A DNA stretch of 64,000 nucleotides from Alteribacter natronophilus (GCF_006007885.1 NZ_VCRO01000003.1:310001-374000), one strand, 5' to 3'. Shown: positions 7,461 through 17,930, counted from the stretch's first letter. Program-made: numbers and translations. Notes: generated by a model not told the origin, from the letters alone.

Positions 7461-9824
7461 CTACTTTAGTTCCGCCACTGTCACGCCGGATCCGCCTTCA
7501 TTCATGCCGCCCATTCTTGTTGATGTTACGCTGCGGTGGCGTTTCAGTTTTTCCTGAACCCCTTTTCGTAAAGCCCCGGTCCCTTTTCCGTGGATGATGG
7601 AAACCTGGTGGTAGCCTGCAAGGAGGGCATCATCAAGATATTTGTCCACCATGAGCATGGCATCTTCGAAACGCTCGCCCCGAAGATCAAGCTCGGACTT
7701 TACGTGGGCTTCCTTGCCCCGAACAGCGGCAAGAGGGGTTTTGTGTTCCTGCTTTGGTCTTGAGAGATACTGAAGATCCGCCGTTTTCACTTTCATTTTC
7801 ATCATGCCGAGCTGTACGTAAAATTCCCTGTCGCTCACCTTTTCCACGATGTGGCCTTTCTGGTCGAAGCTGATAACCTTCACTTCATCACCGGGCATTA
7901 GTTTATCTGCCTGTACAGACGATGGTTTTTTCGGTTTCTTCTGCTTCGTTTTGCCTTTCAGTTCAGGGGAGGCCTCGTCGAGCATCTTTTTCGCCTCGAT
8001 CAGCTCATGATCTTTAATCGCAGGGTTCGACTTCTGCACTTCCCGGAGATACTCGATGATATCGTCGGCCTCCTGTTTCGCTTTCTGAACGGCTTCTTTC
8101 GCCTTCTGTTCCGCCTTTTCCATTGCCCGTTCTTTTTCACTTTCGAAACGGGACACTTCCGCCTCCAGTTCGCGGTGGAGACGCTCTGCTTCTTTACGGT
8201 GTTCAGCCGCTTCCTCCATCTCACGCTCAGCCTGCTTCCGGCTGTCATCGAGGGATGCGATCATGTTTTCGATTTTATTTGTATCCGCCCCGATCTGGCT
8301 CTGGGCTTCCTCGATCACGTCCTCCCGGAGACCAAGACGTCTGCTGATGGCAAACGCATTGCTTCGTCCCGGTACCCCGATCATGAGACGGTATGTGGGA
8401 CGCAGCGTCTCCACGTCAAATTCCACGCTCGCATTCATGACGCCCTCACGGTTGTAGGCGTATCCTTTCAGTTCACTGTAGTGCGTCGTTGCTGCCACAC
8501 GGGCCCCGACTTTGTATACGTAATCAAGTATCGAAATGGCCAGTGCCGCACCTTCAGTCGGGTCGGTTCCGGCACCGAGCTCATCAAAAAGAACGAGACT
8601 TTCGTGATCAAGGTCGTCAAGGATGCTGACAATGTTAGTCATGTGTGAGCTGAATGTACTTAAGCTCTGTTCAATCGACTGCTCGTCACCGATATCGGCG
8701 AACACCTTTTTAAATACCGCTGCTTCCGAACCTTCCTCACAAGGAATGTGAAGGCCTGACTGTGCCATAAGGGTCAGAAGGCCGATCGTTTTAAGCGTAA
8801 CGGTTTTACCACCGGTGTTCGGCCCGGTTATGACAAGGGACTGAAAAGCGCTGCCGAGTTCCACATCAATCGGCACGATTTCTTCAGCCGGGATCAGCGG
8901 GTGCCTGGCCTTTTTAAAATCAAGCCGCCCTTCTCCGTTGAGCGTTGGCTGTGTTCCTTTTATTTCCCTGCTGTAGTAGGCTTTTGCAAAGACGAAGTCC
9001 GCTTCTTCCATTGCATTGGTTACCTGCGCAAGCTCGTGCTCTGATTCAGCCACTTCAGCTGTAAGCTCGTGAAGAATCCGTTCAATTTCCTGACGCTCCT
9101 TCACCCTCGCTTCACGGAGCTGGTTATTGATGGACACTACCGCGTCCGGTTCAATAAACAGTGTCGCTCCCGATGAACTCTGATCGTGGACAAGCCCGCC
9201 GAACTGTCCTCTGTATTCCTGTTTAACCGGGATCACAAAGCGGTCATTACGGATGGTGATGATGGCATCAGAGAGCATTTTGCGCCCGGAAGCGGAGCGG
9301 GTAATGTTTTCGAGCTTTGAGCGGACTGCCGATTCATTGCTTCTGATCTGCTGACGGACTGATCTGAGCTGACTGCTGGCAGAATCCAGCATATCGCCGT
9401 TTTCATCGACGGACTGCTTAATCGTCCGCTCGAGATCGGTCAGGGGAACATAGGAAGCAGCGAGCCCGGCCAGTATCGGTACGCCGAGTTCGTCCTCTTC
9501 GCACTGTTCGATAAACTGCTTAAACCGTCTGCTTCCGTAGATGGTGGAGGCGATATCCAGAAGTTCCTGCTCATTGAGCATTCCCCCGATGGCCGCCCGT
9601 TTAATCGACGCCCGGATATCACGGATTCCCCCAAGAGGGACCTGTCCTTTGAGCCGGAGAATCTTAGTCCCTTCATAGGTGGCTTCCTGGGAGTGTCTGA
9701 CCTCTTCCAGATCAGTGGCCGGCATGAGTTTTTCCACCCGGCGCTTTCCCAGGCTTGAACCGGCGTGCTGCATGAGCTGTTTTTTCATTTTTTCATATTC
9801 CAAAATACGGCTGACCCTTTTCAT
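7461..9824 (-). CDS. mutS2: Endonuclease/ATPase MutS2
   Basis: A 787-residue MutS2 protein. The Walker A motif [13 protein letters not shown] (about residues 330-342), the MutS-type ATPase core with [19 protein letters not shown], a long charged coiled coil (about 515-620, rich in E, K and A) and a C-terminal Smr nuclease domain ([12 protein letters not shown] ... [15 protein letters not shown]) are all recognisable. It lacks the mismatch-recognition domain of MutS; family members suppress recombination and act on collided ribosomes. The ATG at 9822-9824 was preferred over an upstream GTG because AGGAGGTG lies ahead of it. Downstream of polX by 27 bp. Confidence 0.95.
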   Translation of the reverse strand: MKRVSRILEYEKMKKQLMQHAGSSLGKRRVEKLMPATDLEEVRHSQEATYEGTKILRLKGQVPLGGIRDIRASIKRAAIGGMLNEQELLDIASTIYGSRRFKQFIEQCEEDELGVPILAGLAASYVPLTDLERTIKQSVDENGDMLDSASSQLRSVRQQIRSNESAVRSKLENITRSASGRKMLSDAIITIRNDRFVIPVKQEYRGQFGGLVHDQSSSGATLFIEPDAVVSINNQLREARVKERQEIERILHELTAEVAESEHELAQVTNAMEEADFVFAKAYYSREIKGTQPTLNGEGRLDFKKARHPLIPAEEIVPIDVELGSAFQSLVITGPNTGGKTVTLKTIGLLTLMAQSGLHIPCEEGSEAAVFKKVFADIGDEQSIEQSLSTFSSHMTNIVSILDDLDHESLVLFDELGAGTDPTEGAALAISILDYVYKVGARVAATTHYSELKGYAYNREGVMNASVEFDVETLRPTYRLMIGVPGRSNAFAISRRLGLREDVIEEAQSQIGADTNKIENMIASLDDSRKQAEREMEEAAEHRKEAERLHRELEAEVSRFESEKERAMEKAEQKAKEAVQKAKQEADDIIEYLREVQKSNPAIKDHELIEAKKMLDEASPELKGKTKQKKPKKPSSVQADKLMPGDEVKVISFDQKGHIVEKVSDREFYVQLGMMKMKVKTADLQYLSRPKQEHKTPLAAVRGKEAHVKSELDLRGERFEDAMLMVDKYLDDALLAGYHQVSIIHGKGTGALRKGVQEKLKRHRSVTSTRMGGMNEGGSGVTVAELK

Positions 9825-9851
9825 ATCAGGGGTCACCTCCTGTACTGTATA

Positions 9852-11579
9852 TCAGCGATTTTTACTCAGGAAACTTAAGAGCGTCTCCACGTCCCATGTA
9901 TTCACAACGTTTTCCTTTTTGAGCCACCCTCTGCGACCTGCTTTCACACCTGTCTGCATGTGGGCCAGCATGTCCGCTTTATGGGCATCGGTGTTTATCC
10001 CGATCTTCACGCCTTGTTCCTGTGCCTTCTTCACGTACTCCGATGCAAGATCAAGGCGGTTTGGGTTGGCGTTCAGTTCGAGGATGGTTCCTGTTTCGGC
10101 AGCCATTTCGATCAGGCGTTCCATATCCACCGGGTACCCGTCACGGCGGCCGATCAGTCTTCCTGTCGGATGGGCGACCATTGCCACGTATGGATTATTC
10201 ATCGCCGTCTCCAGCCGCTTCATAATTGTCTTCTCATCCTGCTTAAAAGCCGAGTGAATAGAGGCAATGACGAAGTCGGTTTCCTTCAGTATGTCATCGG
10301 AAAAATCCAGGGATCCATCAGGCAGAATGTCCATTTCAATTCCTGTAAGAATCGTAAAATCACTGAATTCATCGTTCACTTTACGGATTTCCTCCTGCTG
10401 GCGTTTCAGCCTTTCTTCATCGAGACCATTGGCGACACGGAGAAATTTGGAGTGGTCGGTAATCGCCATGTGGGTATAGCCCATCCCGCGGCTGGCTTCC
10501 GCCATTTCCCTGACGGACTGGGCTCCGTCGCTCCAGGTAGTGTGCATATGAAGGTCGGCTTTTATATCAGAAACCTTTATAAGATTTAAATCTTCTTCCT
10601 CTGTTTCAAGCTCATCATAGCCTTCACGGATCTCAGGCGGGATGTACGGAAGGCCGAAATGGGCAAAAAATCCGGTTTCATCCTTAAATGTGGTTACTTC
10701 ACCTGTCTCAGTCGATTCAACCCCGTATTCGCTGATCTTTTCGTTTTTCTCCTTCGCCCGCTGGCGCATGAGAACATTGTGATCCTTTGATCCCGTAAAG
10801 TGATGGAGCGTTGATGCGAAGGCTTCGTCCTCAACCATACGGAAGTCAACAGGGACAACGAGCCTGTCCCCAAACGAAAGTTCGACACTGATCTTTGTCA
10901 CGCCGTTACTTACAATGGTTTCAATGTTTTCCATCATCGTAATCTGTGAGCCTACCTCTTCCGGATCTGAGGTGGATATGATGAAATCAAGATCTTTCAC
11001 TGTTTCGCGGCCCCGTCTGAAGCTTCCGGCAAGTTCAAACCGCTCTATCCCGGTAAACTCATTCAGCCTGCGGGTAATCTCCGCTGCTGCCGGCATCACA
11101 TGTGCAATGGGCAGGCGATCCGGACGCTTTCCGAATTCGTCCAGCGCTTTCAGGATTTTTTCCTCTGTCTTCGCCCCGAATCCGGCAAGACTCTGCACTT
11201 TTTTCTCCTCACACGCTTTTCGGAGCGTGTCTGCGTTTTCCACACCCAGCTCCTGGTACAGTTTGCCGATCTTCTTGCCCCCCATACCAGGCAGGGAAAG
11301 GAGGGCCACAAGACCCGATGGAATATCTTCTTTAAGCTCATCAAGAAAAGAGGATTTCCCTTCTTCCATCAGTTCGGTAATGATGGAAGCCGTCCCTTTA
11401 CCGATTCCCTTCAGCTTTGAGGGATCACCGATCTCCGCCATCGTACGCTCGTCCCGTTCCAGTGCCTGGGCGGCCTTTCTGTAAGCGGAAACTCTGAACG
11501 CATTTTCTCCTTTAATTTCAAGATAAACAGCAATCTGTTCGAGTGTCTGGATAATTTCCTTTTTATTAAAAGCGGCCAT
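9852..11579 (-). CDS. polX: DNA polymerase X family protein
   Basis: A 575-residue bacterial PolX. The N-terminal part has the helix-hairpin-helix and beta-type polymerase core (GIGKGTASIITELMEEGKSS; LAGSFRRGRETVKDLDFIIS, carrying the nucleotidyltransferase aspartates). The C-terminal third is a PHP phosphoesterase domain beginning DLHMHTTWSDGAQSV and ending near INTDAHKADMLAHM, with metal-binding histidines. Such proteins fill gaps and process ends during base excision repair. Order cvpA-polX-mutS2 is as in B. subtilis. Start ATG at 11577-11579. Confidence 0.95.
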   Translation of the reverse strand: MAAFNKKEIIQTLEQIAVYLEIKGENAFRVSAYRKAAQALERDERTMAEIGDPSKLKGIGKGTASIITELMEEGKSSFLDELKEDIPSGLVALLSLPGMGGKKIGKLYQELGVENADTLRKACEEKKVQSLAGFGAKTEEKILKALDEFGKRPDRLPIAHVMPAAAEITRRLNEFTGIERFELAGSFRRGRETVKDLDFIISTSDPEEVGSQITMMENIETIVSNGVTKISVELSFGDRLVVPVDFRMVEDEAFASTLHHFTGSKDHNVLMRQRAKEKNEKISEYGVESTETGEVTTFKDETGFFAHFGLPYIPPEIREGYDELETEEEDLNLIKVSDIKADLHMHTTWSDGAQSVREMAEASRGMGYTHMAITDHSKFLRVANGLDEERLKRQQEEIRKVNDEFSDFTILTGIEMDILPDGSLDFSDDILKETDFVIASIHSAFKQDEKTIMKRLETAMNNPYVAMVAHPTGRLIGRRDGYPVDMERLIEMAAETGTILELNANPNRLDLASEYVKKAQEQGVKIGINTDAHKADMLAHMQTGVKAGRRGWLKKENVVNTWDVETLLSFLSKNR

Positions 11580-11672
11580 CAGCCGTCACCTCATTTTTTA
11601 AGTTGGTCACGTCACCTATCATCTTATCCAATCCCGGCATCCGCCCGCAACTGATCGGCCGGAGGACAGACA

Positions 11673-11708
11673 AAAGAAAAGACTCCCTTTATTAGAAAAA
11701 GGAAGTCT
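11673..11708 (-). terminator. Possible terminator or attenuator overlapping the cvpA stop
   Basis: Minus strand GAGACTTCCTTTttctaataAAGGGAGTCTTTTCTTTT. The stem overlaps the last codons of cvpA and is followed by a T-rich tract. It may separate zapA-cvpA from polX-mutS2. Confidence 0.55.
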
Positions 11709-12237
11709 CTCCGGCTGCCACATCGAGCCACAGCTCTTTCAGCTGATTCGAAATGACTGGTGTATATTCGAAAATCAGCTGGGCGACAGTCGAGTTCTGC
11801 AGCATCTGCTGAATAAAGTCGATCTGTATAATGGCCCCAAGATGAACCAGAATGACAACGATCAGGAGACCTTCAAGAAACCCGAGTGCTCCCCCCAGCC
11901 AGCTGTTGACCGTGGAAAGAATCGGAAGGTGTGCAAGAAAATCAAACATTGACCCGATAATCTGCATGAGAATTTTAACTGCGAAAAAGATAATAACAAA
12001 GGCAATCCCGTTGTAGTATACGGCCTCGGCGGAAAATGCCTCCAGCATGAGTTCGTTGCCAAACGTTGGAAAAGGTATCCAGAGCCTTATGTATTCAGCG
12101 AATGGCTGGTAATAGAACCAGGCCACGAGAAAAGCAGCGACAAAACCGAGCAGGTGAACCAGCTGGAGAATCAGACCGCGCCTGAAACCGATCATGAAGC
12201 TCATAAGTAATACAATAAACAAAATCAGACTCAACAT
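11692..12237 (-). CDS. cvpA: CvpA family membrane protein
   Basis: A 181-residue protein with an N-terminal membrane helix (MLSLILFIVLLMSFMIGFRRG) and at least three more hydrophobic segments, the pattern of the CvpA/YshB family. E. coli CvpA is linked to colicin V production; the Bacillus role is undefined. It follows zapA by 5 bp and precedes polX, matching the B. subtilis zapA-yshB-polX-mutSB order. Confidence 0.85.
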   Translation of the reverse strand: MLSLILFIVLLMSFMIGFRRGLILQLVHLLGFVAAFLVAWFYYQPFAEYIRLWIPFPTFGNELMLEAFSAEAVYYNGIAFVIIFFAVKILMQIIGSMFDFLAHLPILSTVNSWLGGALGFLEGLLIVVILVHLGAIIQIDFIQQMLQNSTVAQLIFEYTPVISNQLKELWLDVAAGETSFF

Positions 12238-12242
12238 GTGTT

Positions 12243-12512
12243 TTATTCCCCGTCTTTCTCTTTATTTGTGTTCTCCCTGAGCTTTACGAGCTCATCTCCT
12301 ATATTTAAAGCAGCCAGCACGGCCAGCTTTCCTGTATCCAGGTAGGGATTACTCCCCTTTATTTCTTTCATTTTATTATTGACAATGGCAGCAACCTTCT
12401 TGACGTGGTCAGAACTTTCTTTTCCGACGATCGTATACTGCTGTCCATAGATTGTAACGATTGTTCGACTTTTTCCCGTCCCGTCTCCCACCGACAAGCC
12501 CCCATTCGTCAT
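12243..12512 (-). CDS. zapA: Cell division protein ZapA
   Basis: An 89-residue ZapA, a small coiled-coil protein that binds FtsZ and promotes bundling of Z-ring protofilaments. The signature TIYGQQYTIVGKESSDHVKKVA and the C-terminal KLAVLAALNIGDELVKLRE helix are clear. An upstream in-frame ATG at 12533 exists; the internal ATG at 12510-12512 gives the normal family length. It is divergent from rnhC, with about 130 bp between starts. Confidence 0.9.
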   Translation of the reverse strand: MTNGGLSVGDGTGKSRTIVTIYGQQYTIVGKESSDHVKKVAAIVNNKMKEIKGSNPYLDTGKLAVLAALNIGDELVKLRENTNKEKDGE

Positions 12513-12584
12513 AATAATCCTACAGTCTATCATAACATGATGAATGATGAATGAAAATATTTCAAATAAAAGTTAAAACGGGGC

Positions 12585-12613
12585 GTGACGTTTGCCGCCC
12601 TGTTGATTATACT
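12585..12613 (+). promoter_or_regulatory. Probable SigA promoter of rnhC
   Basis: -35 GTGACG (12585-12590), 17 bp spacer, -10 TATACT (12608-12613), about 35 bp ahead of the rnhC start. Match is moderate at -35 and good at -10. Confidence 0.5.
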
Positions 12614-12646
12614 CTAATTTGAGTCTTAACCGATAAGGAGGACGTT

Positions 12647-13627
12647 ATGAGCCACGAAGTACTTAAAGTTAACAGTGAGCTGTTACATAAAATGAAAGAT
12701 CATTATTCAGGAACCAGTACAGCCCACCCCCCTCAGCACGCCCTGTTTGCTGCAAAAACAGGAGGCTGCACGATTACAGCCTACCGCTCGGGGAAAGTGC
12801 TGTTCCAGGGAGGCGGTGCAGAAACAGAAGCCTCCAGGTGGAAAGCTGCCGGCGCCACGGGTGCAGGTGCAAAAACAGCAAAGAATAAAACATCCGGAAC
12901 AGGCAGGTCAGCTGTGGACAGCCACGAATATGCCCCGCCTGCCGAAAACCTTCCCTCACGCCTGCTGCTGGGAAGTGACGAAGCAGGGACCGGCGATTTC
13001 TTCGGTCCCATTACTGTTGCATGTGCCTATCTGACTAAAGAACAGATGAAAGCCGTTGAACCGATGGGAATCCGTGATTCCAAAACGATCAAGGATCCTG
13101 AGATCCGTGAACTTGCACCGGAAATTGTGAAGCATTCCACCTACAGCCTCCTTACCCTGTCGAATGAGAAATATAACTCCCTGCAGGAAAAAGGCTGGAA
13201 TCAGGGGCGTATGAAAGCAATGATGCACCATCAGGCAATTATGAATGTGCTGAAAAAATGTGACGCCCAGGGTCTCGAGCCGGAAGGAGCGTTTATCGAC
13301 CAGTTCTGCCAGCCCGGTGTTTACTTCAATTACCTGCGTCAGAGCAATCATAAGTGGGAACGGAACATGCCGCTCTACTTTGCCACTAAAGGAGAGTCCC
13401 TTCACGTCGGTATTGCGGCTGCATCAGTCATCGCACGATTTTCCTTTATCCGGGAGATGGATCGTCTCGAAGCAGATCTTGGCATGCCCGTACCGAAAGG
13501 AGCAGGGCCGAAAGTCGATCAGGCTGCTGCTGCGATCATTCGGAAAAAAGGTAAGGAAACACTCCGAAAATACACGAAAATGCATTTTGCCAATACTGCC
13601 AAAGCCGAGCGTCTCGTCAAACGATGA
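12647..13627 (+). CDS. rnhC: Ribonuclease HIII
   Basis: A 326-residue RNase HIII that cleaves RNA in RNA-DNA hybrids. The first 100 residues form the TBP-like substrate-binding domain plus a low-complexity linker rich in A, G, K and T. The catalytic domain starts at LLGSDEAGTGDFFGPITVAC with the D-E-(G) motif, followed by GIRDSKTIKD and the C-terminal ASVIARFSFIREMDRLE. AAGGAGG lies just ahead of the ATG. Divergent from zapA as in B. subtilis. Confidence 0.95.
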   Translation: MSHEVLKVNSELLHKMKDHYSGTSTAHPPQHALFAAKTGGCTITAYRSGKVLFQGGGAETEASRWKAAGATGAGAKTAKNKTSGTGRSAVDSHEYAPPAENLPSRLLLGSDEAGTGDFFGPITVACAYLTKEQMKAVEPMGIRDSKTIKDPEIRELAPEIVKHSTYSLLTLSNEKYNSLQEKGWNQGRMKAMMHHQAIMNVLKKCDAQGLEPEGAFIDQFCQPGVYFNYLRQSNHKWERNMPLYFATKGESLHVGIAAASVIARFSFIREMDRLEADLGMPVPKGAGPKVDQAAAAIIRKKGKETLRKYTKMHFANTAKAERLVKR

Positions 13628-13664
13628 GACGCTTCCGCTGTTAAATAAGGGCAGATCGGTTCTT

Positions 13665-13815
13665 TTAAATCGCTCTCCTGAAATATATGCTGCTTTCCGC
13701 GGGAAGCGGCTGAGCCTCCGAGTGCTTCGCCCTGCGTGGTCTCACCTGCGGTTTTCCTCCCGCAGGAGTCAGCATATAAAATCCCAGCCTCTTCTTTTTA
13801 CATACACTTTCCGCC
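13665..13815. repeat. Extragenic GC-rich repeat, copy C
   Basis: Core at 13681-13780 reads GCTTTCCGCGGGAAGCGGCT, then GAGCCTCC, CTTCGCCCTGCG, GGTCTCACCTGCG and TCCTCCCGCAGGAGTC, flanked by ATATGCTGC and CAGCATAT. It is the same family as the long copies at 23050-23276 and 42862-43091. It occupies the gap between rnhC and the HpaB-like gene. Confidence 0.8.
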
Positions 13816-13933
13816 GCCTGCCTTTTAGGATCCGGCTCTCCCGTATTCGGTGAGATTTCCTTCCAAAGTGGAACCAGTCGCCCAATCGTTCATAAACTGT
13901 ATATTATTTGCTGAACGGAAACGGAGGACCGGT

Positions 13934-15358
13934 ATGGCTGTTATATCAGGAAAAGAATACATCCGGCGGATCGACAGGCTGAATTCGAACATCTGGATAG
14001 AAGGCAGACAGATTTCCGGGCCAATCTCAAAGCATGCAGCATTCAGCGGTGCTGTAAAAAGTCAGGCACTTCTTTATGACCTTCAGAAATGCTCCGAGCA
14101 TGAGAGCCTTCTTATTCACAAAGACTGTCACGGCCGATCTTTCGGCACATCGTTCATCATTCCAAAAACACGGAAGGATCTGGAGAAAAAAAGAGAAATG
14201 GTTCAGTTGTGGGCGAGACATACAGGCGGCCTTATGGGACGGAGTCCGGATTATATGAACACTGTGCTCGCTGCATTCCGCAGTTCCATCCACCTTCTTG
14301 AAGGGGAGGAAAACTGTTTTCCGGAAAACATCGTAAAGCTTTACGATCGGGCAATTGAAAAGGACCTTTCGTTTACCCATACTTTTATTAACCCCCAGTG
14401 CAACCGCGGTTCCCTTGCCTTTATGGACGAAGATCCGCCAAATGCCAGGACTGTGGACCGGACAGAAGACGGGATTATCGTTTCCGGAGCAAAACTGCTT
14501 GCTACCCAGGGCGGGATGACTGACGAGATTATTGTCTACTCACCACCGGGCCTCATGGATAAGGATCAGGCATTTGCCTTTTCATTACCTGCAGATACAA
14601 AAGGACTTACTTTTGCATGCAGAAAACCCTTTTCAGGAACAGGAGAGCGTTTCGACTCGCCGCTGTCCAGCCGGTTCGAGGAGATGGACAGTCTTGTCAT
14701 CTTCGACCGTGTCCTCGTGCCATGGGAACGGATCTTTTACTATGACAACAATAAAATCGCCGACCACTTTTTTAAGCAAAGTCATTTCGCATCTTTCGCC
14801 CTTCATCAGGTCGTCTCAAGGCAGATCGTTAAAACTGAATTCATCCTGGGAGTTGCCCAGCTGATTGTCGATACAATCAACATTTCAGAGTACGAACATG
14901 TCCAGCTTAAAATAACGGAAATCATCTGCGGGCTCGAATGCGTGAGGGCACTGCTGGGACGTTCTGAATCAGAAGCTGAAAAAGATGAACGCGGTGTTCT
15001 CGTCCCTGCCGCAGGACCCCTGTATGTCGCTGTCTCCATGTTTCAGAAATCCTGCGCACGATTTACGGAAATTATTCAGATTCTCGGGGCAAGCGGAATG
15101 ATCTGTCTACCGGATAAAGCCCAGTTTGATTCCCCCATCGGAGAGGATCTGAACCGGTATCTCAGAGGTTTTAACATAAACGGACGTGACCGCGTTGAGC
15201 TGTTCAGCCTTGCCTCCGATCTCTGTATGAGTCATTTCGGCTCAAGGCAGACCCTGTATGAACGTTTCTTTTTCGGTGATCCCGTCCGGCTTTCCCAGTC
15301 TATATACAGGTCGTATGATTCCAGTATTCATAAAGAGCTGGTGAAGAAGTTTTTATAG
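13934..15358 (+). CDS. 4-hydroxyphenylacetate 3-monooxygenase-type flavoprotein (HpaB family)
   Basis: A 474-residue member of the HpaB/4-hydroxybutyryl-CoA dehydratase fold. Recognisable blocks are SFGTSFIIPKTRKDLEKKR, HTFINPQCNRGS, GIIVSGAKLLATQGGMTDEI and FDRVLVPWERIFYYDN. HpaB enzymes use reduced FAD from a partner reductase to hydroxylate phenols. No HpaC-like reductase is nearby, so the partner must be elsewhere. GGAGG precedes the ATG at 13934. The gene sits as a single insertion between rnhC and pheT, where B. subtilis has none, and is bordered by a repeat copy. Substrate is unknown; other phenolic acids or a CoA-dehydratase activity are possible. Confidence 0.8.
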   Translation: MAVISGKEYIRRIDRLNSNIWIEGRQISGPISKHAAFSGAVKSQALLYDLQKCSEHESLLIHKDCHGRSFGTSFIIPKTRKDLEKKREMVQLWARHTGGLMGRSPDYMNTVLAAFRSSIHLLEGEENCFPENIVKLYDRAIEKDLSFTHTFINPQCNRGSLAFMDEDPPNARTVDRTEDGIIVSGAKLLATQGGMTDEIIVYSPPGLMDKDQAFAFSLPADTKGLTFACRKPFSGTGERFDSPLSSRFEEMDSLVIFDRVLVPWERIFYYDNNKIADHFFKQSHFASFALHQVVSRQIVKTEFILGVAQLIVDTINISEYEHVQLKITEIICGLECVRALLGRSESEAEKDERGVLVPAAGPLYVAVSMFQKSCARFTEIIQILGASGMICLPDKAQFDSPIGEDLNRYLRGFNINGRDRVELFSLASDLCMSHFGSRQTLYERFFFGDPVRLSQSIYRSYDSSIHKELVKKFL

Positions 15359-15451
15359 AGAACGACTTTTCCCCACGCCAGGTGGCAGGCCTCATTAAAA
15401 CAAAAGTAAGTAACTTCGAAGAAACTCCTCACTACTTGCATTAAAAATGAC

Positions 15452-15487
15452 AGAAGCCCTGAAGACATGACCGTCTCCAGGGCTTCT
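15452..15487. terminator. Bidirectional terminator between hpaB-like gene and pheT
   Basis: Ten-base-pair stem AGAAGCCCTG...CAGGGCTTCT with flanking A and T tracts on both strands; serves the two convergent genes. Confidence 0.8.
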
Positions 15488-15506
15488 TTACATACAGCAC
15501 AGCCGT

Positions 15507-17930
15507 TTAACTTCTAAGGGCTGCACCGAGCTTTTCTTCCAGTGCCTCCACAACCCGGTTATGAACCCGGGTCACGTCCTCATCGGTGAGGGTACGTTCC
15601 GGATCGAGATACCGCAGGGAAAAGGCAATGGATTTCCTGCCCTCTTCCAGGTTCTCCCCTTCGTACAGGTCAAACAGTTTTACGTCACGGAGCAGATGGC
15701 CGCCTTCTTCACGGATGACAGCTTCAAGCTGCCCGGCAGATACTTTTTCATCAACGACAAGAGCAATATCTCTGTCGATTGACGGGAAGCGCGGAATCGG
15801 CTCGTAACGCACGTCTCCCTTTGTGTTTTCCGTCAGAACATCAAAATCCAGTTCAAACACGTAGACTTCCTTGAGAGACCAGTCTTTTGCGACGGCAGGA
15901 TGAACCTGGGCCACAAAACCTGCGTAACGCCCGTCAACCATCACCCGGGCTCCGCGTCCCGGATGCATGCCTTTAATTTCTGCCTGCTCAAATTCCAGAG
16001 CACCCTCGGTGTCCAGCTCTTTGGCAAGGCCTTCCACAAGTCCTTTAGCAACATAGAAATCCACTTGTTTTTTCTCCTGCTGCCACGGATGCTCCTGCCA
16101 AGTCCCCATAAGCGCTCCTGCCAGGTTCAGCTTTTCTTCCGGCTGAAATTGCAGGTCAGCCACGCTCGTATGGAATACTGCCGACAGTTCAAAGAGCGCT
16201 GCATCGTAGATGCTCCGCTTTCTGTTGTGACTGAGAGCCTCAAGCAGGTGAGGAATCAGTGTTGTACGCAGTGTGCTGCGGTCCTCACTCATTGGCAGTG
16301 CCAGTTTCACTTCGTGCTCAAGGTGAGCTGGACGGACTGATGCTTCTTTTTCACCTGTTGTAAGAGCGTAAGTAATCGCTTCGTTCAGCCCGGCACTCTC
16401 AAGATAGCGGCGGCTGCGACGCTTAAGTACCTGTCTTTTTGTCAGGCCTCCCGGCGTTGTAACCGAATCCGGAAGGGTAGTCGGGATGTTGTCGTAGCCG
16501 TAAAGGCGGGCCACTTCCTCTATAAGGTCCACCTCGATTGAAAGATCTGGACGGCGCATCGGCACGGCCACATTAAAGCCGCGGGATGTTTTCGTTAACG
16601 GGAAATCGAGACGATGCAGAATGTCAGACACTGTTTCATCCGAAAGTGAAGTGCCCAGTTTTCTGTTCAGACGCTCAAGGCTCAGCTCCACTTCCAGTTT
16701 TCCCGTGTCACGGTTGTCCGCCTCTTCAACTCCTTCGGCAATGGTTCCGCCGGCAAGTTCTGCCATAAGAGATGCCGCACGACGGGCTGCTTCCTTCACC
16801 CGTGAAGCATCCACCCCTTTTTCAAACCGCGTACTTGCATCACTTCTGAGGCCCGTATCTTTTACCGCTCTGCGGATTACAGAGCCGTTGAAGACGGCTG
16901 CTTCAAGCAGTACGGCTGTTGTTCCTTCATGCACCTCGGAATCTGCTCCTCCCATCACACCGGCAAGAGCGACCGGGACTTCACCGTTTGTAATTACAAG
17001 GTGATCTTCGGAAAGCACCCGCTCCTGATCATCAAGGGTCACCATTTTTTCACCGCTCTTTGCCCGGCGCACGAGAATCTCCTGTGAACCCAGCCGGTCG
17101 TAGTCGAATGCATGAAGCGGCTGACCGTATTCAAGGAGCACGTAGTTCGTAATATCCACCACATTGCTGATCGGACGGATGCCCGCAGCCATCAGACGGT
17201 TCTGCAGCCAGAGGGGGGATTCCTTAATTTCCAGGTTACGGATGATTGTGGCACCGTAATACGGTGTATCCTCACTGCTGTCCACTTGTACGCTCACGAG
17301 ATCCGATGCCTTTTCCCCTGATGTATGCACACGGGGTGCCGGCAGTTTCGGTTCCCGGTTAAGAATTGCGCCTACCTCGTATGCGGTTCCGATCATGCTC
17401 AGGCAGTCTGAACGATTCGGGGTAAGATCGAGTTCAAGTACTGTATCATTCAGATTCAGCTCTTCCAGGGCATCTTCTCCCGGTGTAACCTCGTGGGGGA
17501 ATACAAAAATTCCTTCCGCATAGCTTTTGGAGACAAGCTTCCCTTCGTATCCGAGCTCCTGCAGGGAACAGATCATGCCCTGGGAAACCTGGCCGCGAAG
17601 CTTCGCCTTCTTAATCTTGAAATCTCCCGGAAGACGGGCCCCGACTTTTGCCACAGGTACAAACTGCCCTTTGCCGACGTTTTTGGCCCCGCAGACGATC
17701 TGGACAGGTTCGACTTCTCCAACGTCCACCTGGCAGACTTTTAATTTATCAGCATCCGGGTGCTGTTCGCACTCCAGTACATGCCCCACCACGACGCCTT
17801 TAATTCCTTTATTGAGTTCATGCAGAATATCCACTTCCACCCCGCTGCGTGTCAGCTTTTCTGCAATCTGGGCCGGCGTGTAATCATCAATATTCAGGTA
17901 TTCTCTGAGCCAGTTATATGAAATCAGCAC
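15507..17930 (-). CDS. pheT: Phenylalanine-tRNA ligase beta subunit
   Basis: An 807-residue beta chain of the (alpha-beta)2 PheRS. In order: N-terminal region; tRNA-binding OB domain (about residues 40-150, VVGHVLECEQHPDADKLKVC); B3/B4 editing module; B5 domain; catalytic-like core; and C-terminal ferredoxin-fold anticodon-binding domain (about 715-807, PIPRFPSIDRDIALVVDE). It starts with GTG at 17928-17930 behind a GGAGGAG site. Downstream of pheS by 74 bp and under the same T-box. Confidence 0.96.
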   Translation of the reverse strand: MLISYNWLREYLNIDDYTPAQIAEKLTRSGVEVDILHELNKGIKGVVVGHVLECEQHPDADKLKVCQVDVGEVEPVQIVCGAKNVGKGQFVPVAKVGARLPGDFKIKKAKLRGQVSQGMICSLQELGYEGKLVSKSYAEGIFVFPHEVTPGEDALEELNLNDTVLELDLTPNRSDCLSMIGTAYEVGAILNREPKLPAPRVHTSGEKASDLVSVQVDSSEDTPYYGATIIRNLEIKESPLWLQNRLMAAGIRPISNVVDITNYVLLEYGQPLHAFDYDRLGSQEILVRRAKSGEKMVTLDDQERVLSEDHLVITNGEVPVALAGVMGGADSEVHEGTTAVLLEAAVFNGSVIRRAVKDTGLRSDASTRFEKGVDASRVKEAARRAASLMAELAGGTIAEGVEEADNRDTGKLEVELSLERLNRKLGTSLSDETVSDILHRLDFPLTKTSRGFNVAVPMRRPDLSIEVDLIEEVARLYGYDNIPTTLPDSVTTPGGLTKRQVLKRRSRRYLESAGLNEAITYALTTGEKEASVRPAHLEHEVKLALPMSEDRSTLRTTLIPHLLEALSHNRKRSIYDAALFELSAVFHTSVADLQFQPEEKLNLAGALMGTWQEHPWQQEKKQVDFYVAKGLVEGLAKELDTEGALEFEQAEIKGMHPGRGARVMVDGRYAGFVAQVHPAVAKDWSLKEVYVFELDFDVLTENTKGDVRYEPIPRFPSIDRDIALVVDEKVSAGQLEAVIREEGGHLLRDVKLFDLYEGENLEEGRKSIAFSLRYLDPERTLTDEDVTRVHNRVVEALEEKLGAALRS

